Origin: Branchiostoma floridae
Taxonomy: Eukaryota > Chordata > Leptocardii > Amphioxiformes > Branchiostomatidae
Assembly: GCF_000003815.2 (NCBI RefSeq)
Contig: NC_049989.1
Span: forward strand, 15,772,411 to 15,836,410
Reading direction: 5' to 3'
DNA: 64,000 nt
Shown here: positions 62,660-64,000 of the stretch, piece by piece
Layout: each line of letters begins with the position of its first letter
Numbering within the stretch: position 1 is the first letter of the stretch
The notes under the pieces: generated by a model
What the model saw: the letters and a program-made list of their open reading frames with translations, nothing else
The model's database searches: none
What the model was told of the DNA's origin: nothing
Translations under genes and position numbers: made by a program

Positions 62660-63316
62660 TGGAACTGCAGAGAATCTTTCTATCCGAAGATTTAGTCTGG
62701 ATACTACCGTTTCTAACATAAGTTTAAGCAGATCCTATGGTGGCGTAATATATAGGGCTTGGTACCGGTGTGACAGGGTTTTCGCCCCCCCCCCCCCCCG
62801 AGCAGCTGGTTACTACATATTACAGGTGCGCTACCTGGTACTATACTGCACCTGGGGAGTAACGTATATGGTGTGTTACCTGGTACCTATATGGCACCTT
62901 ATTACCGTACCGTAAGATGTCATACCTCGAAAGTCGATACTATATTGTTCGGTGCAAACATGACATTGAAATGAAAAAGACAATTTTTTCAGCTGAGGTG
63001 GTATAAAAACAGTGCTACTGCGAACGTATAAATCAACACCGTCTATGGTACGGAATACGTCAGCTATATGTTTTCAATTTGTCACAGTGTTTTCTTTCTT
63101 GTGCTGGAAACATTTCCAAAGCACTAACAAAAACACACGTGAATAATAGTTTCTCATTATAAACACTATCTACGTGCAAGTTGATATAGCTGTTGCTAAA
63201 TGCTACACAAACACTGGTAAAGTTCCAGTCTTAAGAAACACGGGTAAATGCATCAGTTCCCAAATACAAGAAAAAACAGTCATGTTGGAGGTGAAGATAT
63301 CCCTTGGCCAGGTGCA
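62660..63316. other. intergenic, no gene seen
   Basis: Has a C homopolymer (~14) at 62787-62800 and GGTACC-rich short repeats at 62835-62900. Nothing coding seen. Confidence 0.4.
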
Positions 63317-63532
63317 TACTGTAAATGCATTTAAGTTCGCGGGGATTTAATTTCACGGTAGCGGGTAAAAGGACTTTTCGCGGTGGATTTAAATTCACGG
63401 TAACACCATAGACTGCAGTCTAATACAATAATAGAAAAATGTTCGCGGTGGATTTAAGTTCGCGGTGAAGTGTACGATTGGCTGTAAAACCGCGAACAAT
63501 AATCAACCGCGAACATTTCTGCATTTACAGTA
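63317..63532. mobile_element. TA-flanked MITE family 2, copy 3
   Basis: TACTGTAAATGCATTTAAGT at the left, AACATTTCTGCATTTACAGT then A at the right. The best-preserved copy, with CACCATAGACTGCAGTCTAA in the middle. Confidence 0.85.
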
Positions 63533-63907
63533 TACCAAAATGTGCGTTATTGTAATTAATACCTAATATTTGCATAATTAATAAAGACATTACATAGTTC
63601 TTTTGTTGTCACTTCATGGTAGAGACTTCATATTGGAGATATATAGGTTGCTTGAGGACGGGTGAATACAATGAAATACATCTTATGTCAAGACTCAGGT
63701 ATATGCAATAATGGGAATACAAGGGACCCAACCCTCCTTGTCTGAAACAAGTTCAACTATCTTATTACCATGTAATTACGTTAATATTGATACTATGAAT
63801 GGAGTTATGTATCAAACTCGTATACTTATATATGTATATATCATTCTGAAACTGCATTTTGTGATTTATACCAATCAACTTCTAAAATGTCATGTAAACC
63901 CGTTTTT

Positions 63908-64000
63908 TTTGGCGGGGGGCGAAATCGCTAAAGGGGGGCGAGGTAGGGGGGCGAGATCACTAGCCGGGGAGGGCAAGATCGCTAGGATTCGCCCCGATCA
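63908..64000. repeat. G-rich short degenerate tandem repeat
   Basis: GGCGAAATCGCTA / GGCGAGATCACTAG / GGCAAGATCGCTAGG occur in succession with G-runs between; the array may continue past the window. Confidence 0.5.

Overview
This is a 64-kb piece of an animal nuclear genome. It has spliced genes with GT-AG introns, long introns filled with small inverted-repeat transposons (MITEs), tRNA-derived SINEs, LINE remnants and microsatellites. The gene set (a SEPT2-group septin, mitochondrial ribosomal protein mS34, an XK-related membrane protein, an LRR receptor and a TIR-HEAT protein) and the repeat style suggest an invertebrate deuterostome. A lancelet (Branchiostoma) is my best guess, by inference; no sequence search was possible.

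Layout. 1-5.2 kb (+): the last five exons found of a gene encoding a TIR domain followed by HEAT repeats; the 5' part lies outside the window. About 7.1-35.8 kb (-): one septin gene with eleven well-supported core exons, an 18-nt candidate microexon and a far-upstream N-terminal exon. Its introns hold most of the transposon copies. 36-45 kb: repeat-rich intergenic DNA with a LINE remnant, MITEs and a 380-bp GGAT microsatellite. 45.1-47.7 kb (-): an apparently single-exon LRR type I membrane receptor whose cytoplasmic tail carries a YEDVD-type block three times. 48-57.5 kb: no recognised gene; degenerate tandem repeats, a ~250-bp tandem array rich in octamer-like sites, a SINE, several MITEs and a CA microsatellite. 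57.6-58.8 kb (+): an XK-related protein whose stop codon is supplied by an inserted hAT-like MITE. 59.5-60.1 kb (-): LINE reverse-transcriptase tail. 61.2-61.8 kb (+): mitochondrial ribosomal protein mS34 (MRPS34). 62.2-64 kb: MITEs and a short tandem repeat.

The genes are unrelated neighbours and do not form an operon or pathway. The most interesting coding item is the TIR-HEAT protein: it keeps a glutamate that aligns with the catalytic glutamate of SARM1-type NAD-cleaving TIR domains, and its domain order is the reverse of SARM1. The most conspicuous non-coding item is a family of almost fully palindromic ~200-230-bp elements with at least eight copies, six of them inside septin introns. 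Several other inverted-repeat families can be defined at base level because target-site duplications are visible.
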